Below are positions 37,533 through 44,719 of a stretch of DNA of 64,000 nucleotides, piece after piece. How positions within the stretch are numbered: position 1 is the stretch's first letter; every line of letters begins with the position of its first letter. Source of the stretch: Rhizobium sp. C4 (GTDB taxonomy: Bacteria > Pseudomonadota > Alphaproteobacteria > Rhizobiales > Rhizobiaceae); the NCBI RefSeq assembly GCF_021026315.1, contig NZ_JAJNCX010000005.1:62001-126000 (forward strand). Reading direction: 5' to 3'. The notes beneath the pieces were generated by a model that did no database searches, was not told the origin of the DNA, and saw only the letters and a list, made by a program, of their open reading frames with translations. The position numbers were made by a program, and so were the translations under genes.

Positions 37533-37756
37533 GAAACCCCTCACCGGCAAAATCTAGCACTTAGCTAAAGCTAAGATGCTGATTTTGCTTCCTCTCCCAC
37601 AGGGGGAGAGGTGGCGCGAGAGGCTGCCACGTCGTCCTCTCCCCTTGTGGGAGAGGAAGCAATTTCATCGAGTTAGCTGTCGCGGCCGCGGCGGCGCCAA
37701 ATGATTGTCACGGTGCGCGCGACAGCTAAACGATGAAAATTGCAGGTGAGGGGTTC
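37533..37756. repeat. Nested intergenic palindromic element between binding-protein and ATPase genes
   Basis: The outer inverted repeat is at 37533-37554 and 37735-37756 (core CCCCTCACC / GGTGAGGGG). Inside are: CTTAGCTAAAGCTAAG (37559-37574); a pair containing GCTTCCTCTCCCACA (about 37587-37602) and TGTGGGAGAGGAAGC (about 37646-37660); and TTAGCTGTCGCG / CGCGACAGCTAA (about 37673-37684 and 37718-37729). The arrangement is like the mosaic intergenic repeats common in rhizobial genomes. Its place in the operon suggests transcript attenuation or mRNA stabilisation after the highly expressed binding-protein gene. Confidence 0.75.
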
Positions 37757-37780
37757 TTGAGGCTGCTGTGACGCTGCCGC

Positions 37781-38935
37781 TTACTGCCCGCCCATCACGG
37801 CGATATAGTCGCTGACCCACTTGGAATAGGGAACGCAGGTGCCCTGTTCGCATTTGGCGGTCGGCGTCTTCCAGAAGGAGATCTTCTCGAAATTGTCGAA
37901 GCCGTTGGTGGCGCAGCCGCTTTCGCCGAGCAGTTCATTGCCCTTGCAGGCGGCGGGAACGGCGGGCACCGAGCCGAACCAGGCGGCGACATCACCCTGC
38001 ACCTTGGCGTCGAGCGAGTGGTTCAGCCACATATAGGCGCAGTTCGGATGCTTGGCGTCGGCATGCAGCATGGTCGTGTCAGCCCAGCCGGTGGCGCCTT
38101 CCTTCGGAATGGTGGAGGCGATCGGCTGCTTGGCGGCCTGCAGCAGGTTGACCTGGAAAGGCCAGGAGCCGGAGGCGACAACGCCTTCATTCTTGAAGTC
38201 GTCCGTCTGCACGGTCGCATCGTGCCAGTAGCGGCCGACGAGCGAGCGCTGGCCCTTGAGGAGCTCGATGGCAGCGGCATATTGCTTTTCATTGAGCTGA
38301 TAAGGGTCCTTGATGCCGAGTTCCGGCTTGGCGGTCTTCAGGTAAAGGGCGGCATCGGCGATATAGATCGGGCCGTCATAGGCCTGCACGCGGCCCTTGT
38401 TGGACTTGCCGTCGGGCAGCGTCGTTTCCTTGAAGACGACTTCCCAACTTTCCGGCGCCTTGTCGCCAAAAGCCTTGGTATTATACATCAGCACGTTCGG
38501 ACCCCACTGATAGGGCGTGCCGTAATGCTTGCCGTCAACGGTGAACCATGGCGCATCCTGAAGGCGCTTGTCGACGGCCGACCAGTTCTTGATCAGGCTG
38601 ATATTGATCGGCTGCACCTTCTTGCCGGCGACGAGGCGGAGCGAGGCATCGCCCGAGGCGGTGACGAGGTCAAAACCACCCTGGTTCATCAGCGTCACCA
38701 TTTCATCCGAGGTGGCGGCAGTCTTCACATTGACCTTGCAGCCGGTTTCCTTCTCGAAGCCGGTGACCCAGTCGTAAGCCTTGTCGCTTTCGCCGCGTTC
38801 GATATAGCCGGCCCAGGCGACGATGTTCACTTCGCCTTCGCCCTTGCCGATTTCCTTCATGTCCGCCGAAAAGGCCGGCAGGGTGGAGCCGAGAACGAGG
38901 GTAAGCGCAGTCGTGATGTTCAGAATGGACTTCAT
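37781..38935 (-). CDS. Periplasmic putrescine-type binding protein (PotD/YdcS class)
   Basis: A 384-residue extracellular solute-binding protein with signal peptide MKSILNITTALTLVLGSTLP followed by AFSA, cleavage near residue 24. Sequences VNIVAWAGYIERGESDKAYDWV and GYIERGE are typical of spermidine/putrescine-binding relatives. It is the first gene of the importer operon that ends with patD. Substrate is inferred from this gene order, not from binding residues. Confidence 0.9.
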   Translation of the reverse strand: MKSILNITTALTLVLGSTLPAFSADMKEIGKGEGEVNIVAWAGYIERGESDKAYDWVTGFEKETGCKVNVKTAATSDEMVTLMNQGGFDLVTASGDASLRLVAGKKVQPINISLIKNWSAVDKRLQDAPWFTVDGKHYGTPYQWGPNVLMYNTKAFGDKAPESWEVVFKETTLPDGKSNKGRVQAYDGPIYIADAALYLKTAKPELGIKDPYQLNEKQYAAAIELLKGQRSLVGRYWHDATVQTDDFKNEGVVASGSWPFQVNLLQAAKQPIASTIPKEGATGWADTTMLHADAKHPNCAYMWLNHSLDAKVQGDVAAWFGSVPAVPAACKGNELLGESGCATNGFDNFEKISFWKTPTAKCEQGTCVPYSKWVSDYIAVMGGQ

Positions 38936-39032
38936 GATGTTCCCCTTTGCGGTGAGTGCCCGGATATTTCCGTTATGCGATGAGGGGATGATATGCCGAC
39001 GCCAAGCCTTCGCAATTTCTTTTATCAGAAAG

Positions 39033-39057
39033 TCGCTATCGGAAATTCCGATAGCGA
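39033..39057. promoter_or_regulatory. Perfect 12-bp-arm inverted repeat upstream of the polyamine importer
   Basis: Arms 39033-39044 and 39046-39057 (left arm TCGCTATCGGAA) are exact complements around a single A at 39045. It includes a T-N11-A core (39039-39051), the form bound by LysR regulators. It lies about 98 nt upstream of the binding-protein ATG and 6 nt after the LysR stop. A T tract after the stem is missing, so an operator is more likely than a terminator. Confidence 0.6.
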
Positions 39058-39062
39058 AAGGC

Positions 39063-39971
39063 TTATCGCAGGCGCGGCGTTCGCTGGGCCTGCGCGAGCG
39101 CTATGAAATTCCTCAAGGGGGCGGAAAGGCTCAGTCCCCGCCGCCAGACGAGGCCGACATGGATGGCGGGCAGCGAGGCGGAAACGTCGCGGGACTCGAT
39201 GCGGTCGCCTTCCAGCGACCAGGGGCGATAGATCATGTCGGGGAGGATCGCGACACCCGCGCCCGTGGCGACCAGCGAGCGCACGGCCTCCACCGAGCGG
39301 GTACGGAAGGCGACGCGCGGTCTTGCCCCGAAGACGGCGAGCAGCTTGCGGGTTGCCTCCTCGATCTCGTCCGTCGTCAGCATGATCAGCGGCTGGCCGG
39401 CGATATCCTCGACCGTGATGGATTCGCGTGATGCCAGATCATGGCCCGCCGGAAGCCAGAGGCTGAAGGGCGACATTTCGAGCGTTTCGACCTGCAGCGC
39501 CTGGCGGTCACGCAGATTGTTCAGCAGCACGACGGCGACATCCAGTTCGCCGCCGATCAGCAGATGCTCAAGATAATTGCCGTCGTCTTCAATCGTGCTG
39601 ACCTCCACGCCCGGAAAGGCGCGGCGATAGCGGGCGAGCAGATCGGAGAGCACATAGCCGGCGACGAGTGACGTGACGCCGAGCTGGAGCGAGCCTTTCA
39701 GCATTTCCGGATCAGTGTCGAAGACCTGCCGGGCCTCTGATACGCTCGCGAGGATCTTGGTGGCGTGGCGGAGAAACTGGTGGCCCTGCTGGGTGATGGC
39801 GAGCCCGCGCGGATGGCGGTCGAAGAGGAGGACGCCGAGATCCTGTTCCAGCTCCTTCACCGCTTCGGTGATCGAGGATTGCGAGATCGACATGACGTGT
39901 GCAGCACCCGAGACGGTACCTTGCTCCGCCACTGCAACGAAATACTGCAACTGTCTCAAAGTGAAGGCCAA
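39063..39971 (-). CDS. LysR-family transcriptional regulator
   Basis: A 302-residue LysR protein with the N-terminal winged helix-turn-helix FVAVAEQGTVSGAAHVMSISQSSITEAVKELEQDLG and a periplasmic-binding-protein-like effector domain. The start is TTG 39971 with GGAG 7 nt upstream. It lies directly upstream of the polyamine importer on the same strand, with a LysR-like palindrome in between, so control of that operon is likely. Confidence 0.9.
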   Translation of the reverse strand: MAFTLRQLQYFVAVAEQGTVSGAAHVMSISQSSITEAVKELEQDLGVLLFDRHPRGLAITQQGHQFLRHATKILASVSEARQVFDTDPEMLKGSLQLGVTSLVAGYVLSDLLARYRRAFPGVEVSTIEDDGNYLEHLLIGGELDVAVVLLNNLRDRQALQVETLEMSPFSLWLPAGHDLASRESITVEDIAGQPLIMLTTDEIEEATRKLLAVFGARPRVAFRTRSVEAVRSLVATGAGVAILPDMIYRPWSLEGDRIESRDVSASLPAIHVGLVWRRGLSLSAPLRNFIALAQAQRTPRLR

Positions 39972-40118
39972 ATGTGATCTCCGGCAAACTTTGCCTCGCG
40001 GTCATAGCGCGTTGGCCTGCGTGGTGACAAGCAATTGCGCGGCTCGCAATGTTTTGTTGCCCATGCCGTGCCATAATCGACCGATATCCGATCAGGATCG
40101 ATTCGCGGAGGTTCCCCC

Positions 40119-41114
40119 GTGCGCATGTCACGCATTCTTTCTCATTCGGTGCTTCTGGCTCTCGGCCTTGCTGCATCGCCAGCCTTGTCTGCCGAAACGC
40201 CCGCATGGCTGATGGCCCATGTCGGCGAGGGTGAGGGGCAAATCGCAGCGCCCGTGCTTTCGAAGGCCCGCGCGCTCTATTTCCAGAAGGTGAAGGAAGG
40301 CAAGGTCAACAACGCCTGCTACTTCGCCATGGATGCCACGCGTCCGAACACGCCTTCGGGGCGCTTCTATATCATCTGCGAAAGCCAGCAGGTCTTCCGG
40401 GTCATCGCCTCCGGCCATGGCAGCGGGCGCAATCTGCCGGGTGTTGTCAATTTTCAGAACGGCCGGGAATGCGTGAAGAATTTCGGCAATGCCTCGGATT
40501 CCGATCTCACGATGGGTGGTTCCTACATCACGAGCGAGCAGAAGACCTCGTTCAAGGGCTATTACCGCGCTTCGGCGAACCAGATCGGGATGCTGACGCG
40601 CACCTTCGTGCAGTTTGAAGGCGAGGGCGAGACGGCCAATGCCCGCAAGCGCGCCATCGGTGGCCATGCGGCCGTGACGATCAAGGGTGTCTGCATGCGC
40701 AAGGCGCCCGGCGATAGCCATGCCAACAAGGACGGCTATGTCCCCTTCGGCAATCTGGTCGATTATGCCGGCGGGCGCAGCAATGGCTGCACGAGCTGGA
40801 GCCGGGCCGATGCGGCAACGATCATGAACATGATCAAGGATCAGCCGACCACTGTGTACATCTATCCCGAGGCTTCGGTTGTGAAGGCTGTCGAACAGGC
40901 GGCAAAGGCGGGCAAGAGCCCGGCACAGGCGGGGCTCTACTGGAACTCGTCCTGCATCAAGGCCATCGGCAGCCCGCATTACTGGTCGAAGGATGTGTTG
41001 GAGCCGCTGATCGTGCAATATCGTCACGACCATCCCGGCCCGCCGCCGAAGCCGGTTCCGCTTTGCACCGGCGCGGACGCCACGCCCTTGCAGAGCAAGA
41101 CAGCGACGCGCTGA
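40119..41114 (+). CDS. Secreted L,D-transpeptidase-like protein
   Basis: A 331-residue exported protein with a signal peptide (SHSVLLALGLAASPALSA, cleavage near residue 25). The later sequence YAGGRSNGCTSWS, with Cys224, matches the catalytic motif of the murein L,D-transpeptidase catalytic-domain family; His in GGHAAVTIKG may be part of the site. Such enzymes act on peptidoglycan cross-links or lipoprotein anchoring, but the exact role here is unknown. GTG 40119 is chosen since GGAGG is 7 nt upstream; ATG 40125 is the alternative. It stands alone between a LysR gene and fixK. Confidence 0.75.
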   Translation: MRMSRILSHSVLLALGLAASPALSAETPAWLMAHVGEGEGQIAAPVLSKARALYFQKVKEGKVNNACYFAMDATRPNTPSGRFYIICESQQVFRVIASGHGSGRNLPGVVNFQNGRECVKNFGNASDSDLTMGGSYITSEQKTSFKGYYRASANQIGMLTRTFVQFEGEGETANARKRAIGGHAAVTIKGVCMRKAPGDSHANKDGYVPFGNLVDYAGGRSNGCTSWSRADAATIMNMIKDQPTTVYIYPEASVVKAVEQAAKAGKSPAQAGLYWNSSCIKAIGSPHYWSKDVLEPLIVQYRHDHPGPPPKPVPLCTGADATPLQSKTATR

Positions 41115-41135
41115 CGCGTCGCGGCTTCGAGCCTT
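41103..41135. terminator. Hairpin between convergent L,D-transpeptidase-like gene and fixK
   Basis: GCGACGCG (41103-41110), loop CTGA, CGCGTCGC (41115-41122) spans the stop codon and is followed by GGCTTCGAGCCTTT. It could end transcripts from both sides. Confidence 0.45.
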
Positions 41136-41776
41136 TAGTTGCAGATCTGGCGAAGCTTTTCCGGCCGCAGGATTTCGACCGAACGCAGGCTGTGCAGCTT
41201 GAGAATGCCGGCGGCCTTCAGCTTGGAAATGCTGCGCGAGACGGTTTCGATCGTCATGCCGAGATAGTCGCCAATGTCGAGGCGCGTCATCGGCAGGTCG
41301 ATGCGGTCCGGATCGCCCTGGCGCTCGGAGAGATCAAGCAGGAAAGCGCCGAGCTTTTCAGTGGCGCATTGGCGGCCGACGACGAGAAGGTGCTGCTGCG
41401 CGCGGATCATGCCGCGCAGCGCCAGCGCCAGCATTTCGGGGTTGATATTGCTGTTGGCGTGGGTGGCGACCTTGCGAATGCCGGTTTCGCAGATGGCTTC
41501 CGCAAAGAAGCTGTGTACGCCTTCCGCCTCGAAGCCGAAGGTCTCACCGGCAAAATGGAAGGCGACGACCTGACGGCGGCCATCGGAGAGAAGACGATAG
41601 AGGCGAACTGCGCCGGAGCGGACTTCGTAGAGCGTACCCGCACGTTCGCCCTGGCCGTAAATCTCATCATCCGCAGTGTAAGTGGTGAGGGCACCGGGGC
41701 CGCTCAGAATGCTGGCGGCATGGATATGTGACGTAGGAACCGGCTGGAAAGCTTGGGTGTGTGCAAGAGCCTGCAT
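41135..41776 (-). CDS. fixK: Crp/Fnr-family regulator FixK
   Basis: A 213-residue Crp/Fnr regulator: cyclic-nucleotide-binding-like beta-barrel (ADDEIYGQGERAGTLYEVRSG) and C-terminal helix-turn-helix (DIGDYLGMTIETVSRSISKLKAAGIL). The N-terminus lacks the cysteine cluster of oxygen-sensing FnrN, so it is FixK type and depends on FixLJ for control. It is the last gene in the fixL-fixJ-receiver-fixK series. Its usual targets (fixNOQP and others, at TTGA-N6-TCAA boxes) are not in this window. Confidence 0.88.
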   Translation of the reverse strand: MQALAHTQAFQPVPTSHIHAASILSGPGALTTYTADDEIYGQGERAGTLYEVRSGAVRLYRLLSDGRRQVVAFHFAGETFGFEAEGVHSFFAEAICETGIRKVATHANSNINPEMLALALRGMIRAQQHLLVVGRQCATEKLGAFLLDLSERQGDPDRIDLPMTRLDIGDYLGMTIETVSRSISKLKAAGILKLHSLRSVEILRPEKLRQICN

Positions 41777-41849
41777 GGCGAACCACCTCCGTTTGAATGT
41801 GAGGTGACTATGGGCGAATGGATCGCGTCGCGAAATTCGGTTGTACCAC

Positions 41850-41866
41850 TACGTAGTCATACGTAG
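41850..41866 (-). promoter_or_regulatory. Putative FixJ-binding direct repeat before fixK
   Basis: TACGTAG occurs at 41850-41856 and again at 41860-41866, exactly 10 bp apart. The core resembles FixJ sites described in Sinorhizobium meliloti (recalled, not checked). The pair is 74-90 nt upstream of the fixK start and overlaps the end of the preceding gene. Confidence 0.5.
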
Positions 41867-42207
41867 GCGGCGTCGGGCGGCAGGAAACGGGCGACCGCGG
41901 CGAGCACGTCGGCACCGCTCAGAGGCTTGGTCAGGACCGCCAGCGCATCGCGTCTTGGGGCTGACGCATGTTCGGAAAGGACAAGTGTCCGGGCTTCCAT
42001 GCCGGAAAGATCGGGCAGGGCAGCGCTCGACTTCGGGAACACGTTTTCGTCGGCAATGATGCAGAGAGAATCCGGCAATGCCTTGCTCGCCGAGGCCAGG
42101 GACGCAAAACTGGACACACGATAGCCGTCAGCCTCCAGCGCGAAGGCGAGAGACCTGTTGAGTGCCTGATCGGGCACGATGACGACAATGGCGCGCGTCT
42201 TGGACAT
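41857..42207 (-). CDS. Receiver-only, FixJ-like regulatory protein
   Basis: A 116-residue protein without output domain. The start (IVVIVPDQALNRSLAFALEADGYRVSSF) parallels the FixJ receiver ([27 protein letters not shown]). One of the two acidic magnesium ligands is lost (PDQ for DDE). The likely phospho-Asp (ADEN), Ser for Thr (VLSEH) and Lys (LTKPL) remain. It lies between fixJ and fixK on the same strand. It could be a FixT-like modulator or phosphate sink for FixL; this is inference. ATG 42207 (MSKTRAI) is used; ATG 42216 is the alternative. Confidence 0.72.
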   Translation of the reverse strand: MSKTRAIVVIVPDQALNRSLAFALEADGYRVSSFASLASASKALPDSLCIIADENVFPKSSAALPDLSGMEARTLVLSEHASAPRRDALAVLTKPLSGADVLAAVARFLPPDAAYV

Positions 42208-42297
42208 GGCAGGCACGATGATTTTTGCCGAAATTCCGGGTTCAATGCGCCATCATGCGCAAGTCCGTTTGGCCGCGCTTTGTCATAAGTCAAAAAA

Positions 42298-42918
42298 TCA
42301 CGCAGCGTGGAAGCCGGCAGCGAGTGCCATGCGCACCAGTTGCGGCAGGCTTTTGGCTGCCATCTTGGCCATCACATTGGCGCGGTGAACCTCGACGGTG
42401 CGGGGGCTGATGTCGAGATCGTAGGCGATTGCCTTGTTGGGCAATCCTGCGACGACGGCGGACAGAACCTGCCGTTCGCGCTCGCTGAGGCTGTCGATCC
42501 GCGCCTTGACCGAGTTCACGTCCTCGCCCTCTGCCGCAGCCGGCTTGAGGGTCTCGGCCGCGCGGTGGATGGCCTCGATGATCAGCGTGTCGTCGAACGG
42601 CTTCTCGATGAAATCGACCGCGCCGGCGCGCATCGCCTCCACCGCCATCGGAACATCGCCGTGGCCGGTGATGACGACGGGGCGGATTGCGCCGTTGACG
42701 GTTGCCAGCTTGCGGATGAGGTCAACCCCGCTCATGTCGGGCATGCGCAGATCGGTGATCAGAACGGCGTCGCGCGCGGCAGGGGCAAAACCCAGAAAAT
42801 CGGTGGCCGACTGATGCACGCGCACCGCAAAACCGTTCATGCTCAGCATGAAGGCGAGCGATTTCCTGACCGCTTCCTCGTCATCGACGATGTGCACCGT
42901 GAAGTCAGTCTTCGACAT
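42298..42918 (-). CDS. fixJ: Response regulator FixJ
   Basis: A 206-residue two-domain regulator. The receiver has VDDEE (11-15), phospho-Asp56 in [12 protein letters not shown] and Lys in EKPFDD; the LuxR-type helix-turn-helix is [38 protein letters not shown]. FixL phosphorylates it under low oxygen and it activates fixK. Its start overlaps the end of fixL by 14 nt. Confidence 0.95.
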   Translation of the reverse strand: MSKTDFTVHIVDDEEAVRKSLAFMLSMNGFAVRVHQSATDFLGFAPAARDAVLITDLRMPDMSGVDLIRKLATVNGAIRPVVITGHGDVPMAVEAMRAGAVDFIEKPFDDTLIIEAIHRAAETLKPAAAEGEDVNSVKARIDSLSERERQVLSAVVAGLPNKAIAYDLDISPRTVEVHRANVMAKMAAKSLPQLVRMALAAGFHAA

Positions 42919-44416
42919 CGGTGGGTTCCTCGTATTCCGGCAATGTAAATTCGAATGTCGCGCCGCCGCTCTCGTTGGAGCTCACGGCCATCCGCCCGCC
43001 ATGGGCTTCGACGATGCGCTTGGAGATCGACAGACCGATCCCCATACCGCCCGGCTTGGTGGTGGTGAAGGGCTTGAAGAGCTGAGCGGAGATTTCCTCG
43101 GCGATTCCCGGTCCGGTATCGGCCACCGTGATGCTGATCTCGCCGGGTGTGAAACGCGTCGTTCGCACCACCAGCTCCTTCGTCGCGGAGTCTTTCATCG
43201 CCTCGATGGCATTGCGCATCAGGTTGATCAGCACCTGCTGGATCTGGACATGATCGACCATGACCATTTCCGCGTCGGATCCAAAGTCGAACACGGCGCG
43301 CACGCCCTTTTCGCGCGAGCCGACGAGTGCCAGAGCGCCGGCCTCCTCGATGAGCTTGCGGATATTGTAGGCGTTCTTCTCGGTCTCGCCCTTGGTCACG
43401 AATTCGCGCAGATGACGGATGATCTGTCCGGCCCGCAGCGATTGCCGTCCGGCCTCGTCCAGCGCGTCGCGCATGCGGCTTGCCAGCTCGTCGTCCATGT
43501 CGCGCAGCAGCCGCGAACAGCCGTGGACATAGTTGGAGATCGCGGAAAGCGGCTGGTTGAGCTCGTGGGCAAGCGTCGAGGCCATTTCGCCCATTTCGTT
43601 GAGGCGGGCGAGGCGGGCGAGTTCGCCCTGTATCTCATGCAGGCGGGCTTCCGATTCCTCGCGCTCGGTGAGGTCGCGGATGAAGCCGGTGAAATAGCGC
43701 TTGCCCTCGGTATGGGTCTCGCCCACGGCGAGTTTCATCGGAAAGGTCGAGCCGTCCTTGCGCTTGCCGACGACGACGCGGTCGATGCCGATGATCCGGC
43801 GTTCGCCGGTATTGCGGTAGCGTGCGATGTAATTGTCATGGTCGGACTGGTAGGGCTCCGGCATGAGAATGCGCAGGTTCTGGCCGATTGCCTCCTGCTC
43901 GCTGTAGCCGAACTGGCGGACTGCGGCTGCATTGAAGGAGACGATGATGCCGTCGGGACTGGCCACCACGGCGGCGTCCGGTGCGGTATCCAGCACGGAT
44001 TTCAGATGTGCGGCCTGCGCCGTCATTTCGGCCAGGGAACGCAGCCCGGCGTCCCGCGTCCGCTGCAAGACTTCGGCGAGCAGCGCAATGGCAACGACCA
44101 GAAGCGCAAACGCAAGGGCGGGCCCGAGTGAAAAGACGACGTTGGCGCGGTCATCGAACATGATGAGGGCGGCGAGCGACAGAAGCCCGGCGATGAGGAC
44201 CGGCCCGAAACCGCCAATCGCGGCCGAGGCAACCACCGGCATGGCAAGGATAACCGCTGCAAGCGAGTCGCTCATGCGTGTCTTGAAGATGAGACAGATG
44301 CCGATCGCACAAAATGCCGCGACAATGGCAACGGAATAGGCGCGCTGACGGCGAGACAGGAATGCCCACGCGGAGCCCGATTGCCTGACGACGCTATCGC
44401 TGAGCCTGGCGCGCAT
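42905..44416 (-). CDS. fixL: Oxygen-sensing histidine kinase FixL
   Basis: A 503-residue membrane-bound heme kinase. Four hydrophobic segments lie in residues about 25-125. The PAS heme domain follows, with the axial ligand His193 in [10 protein letters not shown] and the family block [20 protein letters not shown]. The H-box [17 protein letters not shown] has His284, then the ATP-binding domain with DTGPGI and [11 protein letters not shown]. His193 and His284 lie one residue from the S. meliloti positions (194, 285). ATG 44416 is preferred; ATG 44437 adds seven residues. Confidence 0.95.
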   Translation of the reverse strand: MRARLSDSVVRQSGSAWAFLSRRQRAYSVAIVAAFCAIGICLIFKTRMSDSLAAVILAMPVVASAAIGGFGPVLIAGLLSLAALIMFDDRANVVFSLGPALAFALLVVAIALLAEVLQRTRDAGLRSLAEMTAQAAHLKSVLDTAPDAAVVASPDGIIVSFNAAAVRQFGYSEQEAIGQNLRILMPEPYQSDHDNYIARYRNTGERRIIGIDRVVVGKRKDGSTFPMKLAVGETHTEGKRYFTGFIRDLTEREESEARLHEIQGELARLARLNEMGEMASTLAHELNQPLSAISNYVHGCSRLLRDMDDELASRMRDALDEAGRQSLRAGQIIRHLREFVTKGETEKNAYNIRKLIEEAGALALVGSREKGVRAVFDFGSDAEMVMVDHVQIQQVLINLMRNAIEAMKDSATKELVVRTTRFTPGEISITVADTGPGIAEEISAQLFKPFTTTKPGGMGIGLSISKRIVEAHGGRMAVSSNESGGATFEFTLPEYEEPTDVED

Positions 44417-44719
44417 GATTCTCCACCGAAAATGCAACCCAAACTGATGTACCCATCAGGAATTGATGTTCGTCAGTTGTCGTGTTTTAGCACTCGATTT
44501 TGAACAATGTCCACGCGTGTTCGTAAGGCGGGCGAATTTTTCCTTGGATAGTCAACAACTCGCGGCCCGTCGGCTCCCGACCAGTCATGACCGGCGCTTG
44601 GTTGAGGCTGAACGGCAGTTGAAGGTGGTTGCGCCGATATCCCTGTTTCGGCGTTGCCGGGCAGGTCGCCGGCAACGGTGGGGTTAGAGATGGCGGGGCC
44701 GCGAGGGCGCTATCCTGGC
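44417..44719. other. Intergenic region between fixL and the autotransporter gene
   Basis: No gene is supported here. A hairpin GTTGCCGG/CCGGCAAC (44653-44676) about 45 nt beyond the autotransporter stop could be its 3' structure, but no T tract follows. The rest should contain the fixL promoter; I cannot place it. Confidence 0.5.

Noticed and set aside
44653-44676. Hairpin GTTGCCGG/CCGGCAAC as a rho-independent terminator
   Set aside because: No T tract on either side and it lies 45 nt past the autotransporter stop; mentioned only in the gap entry.
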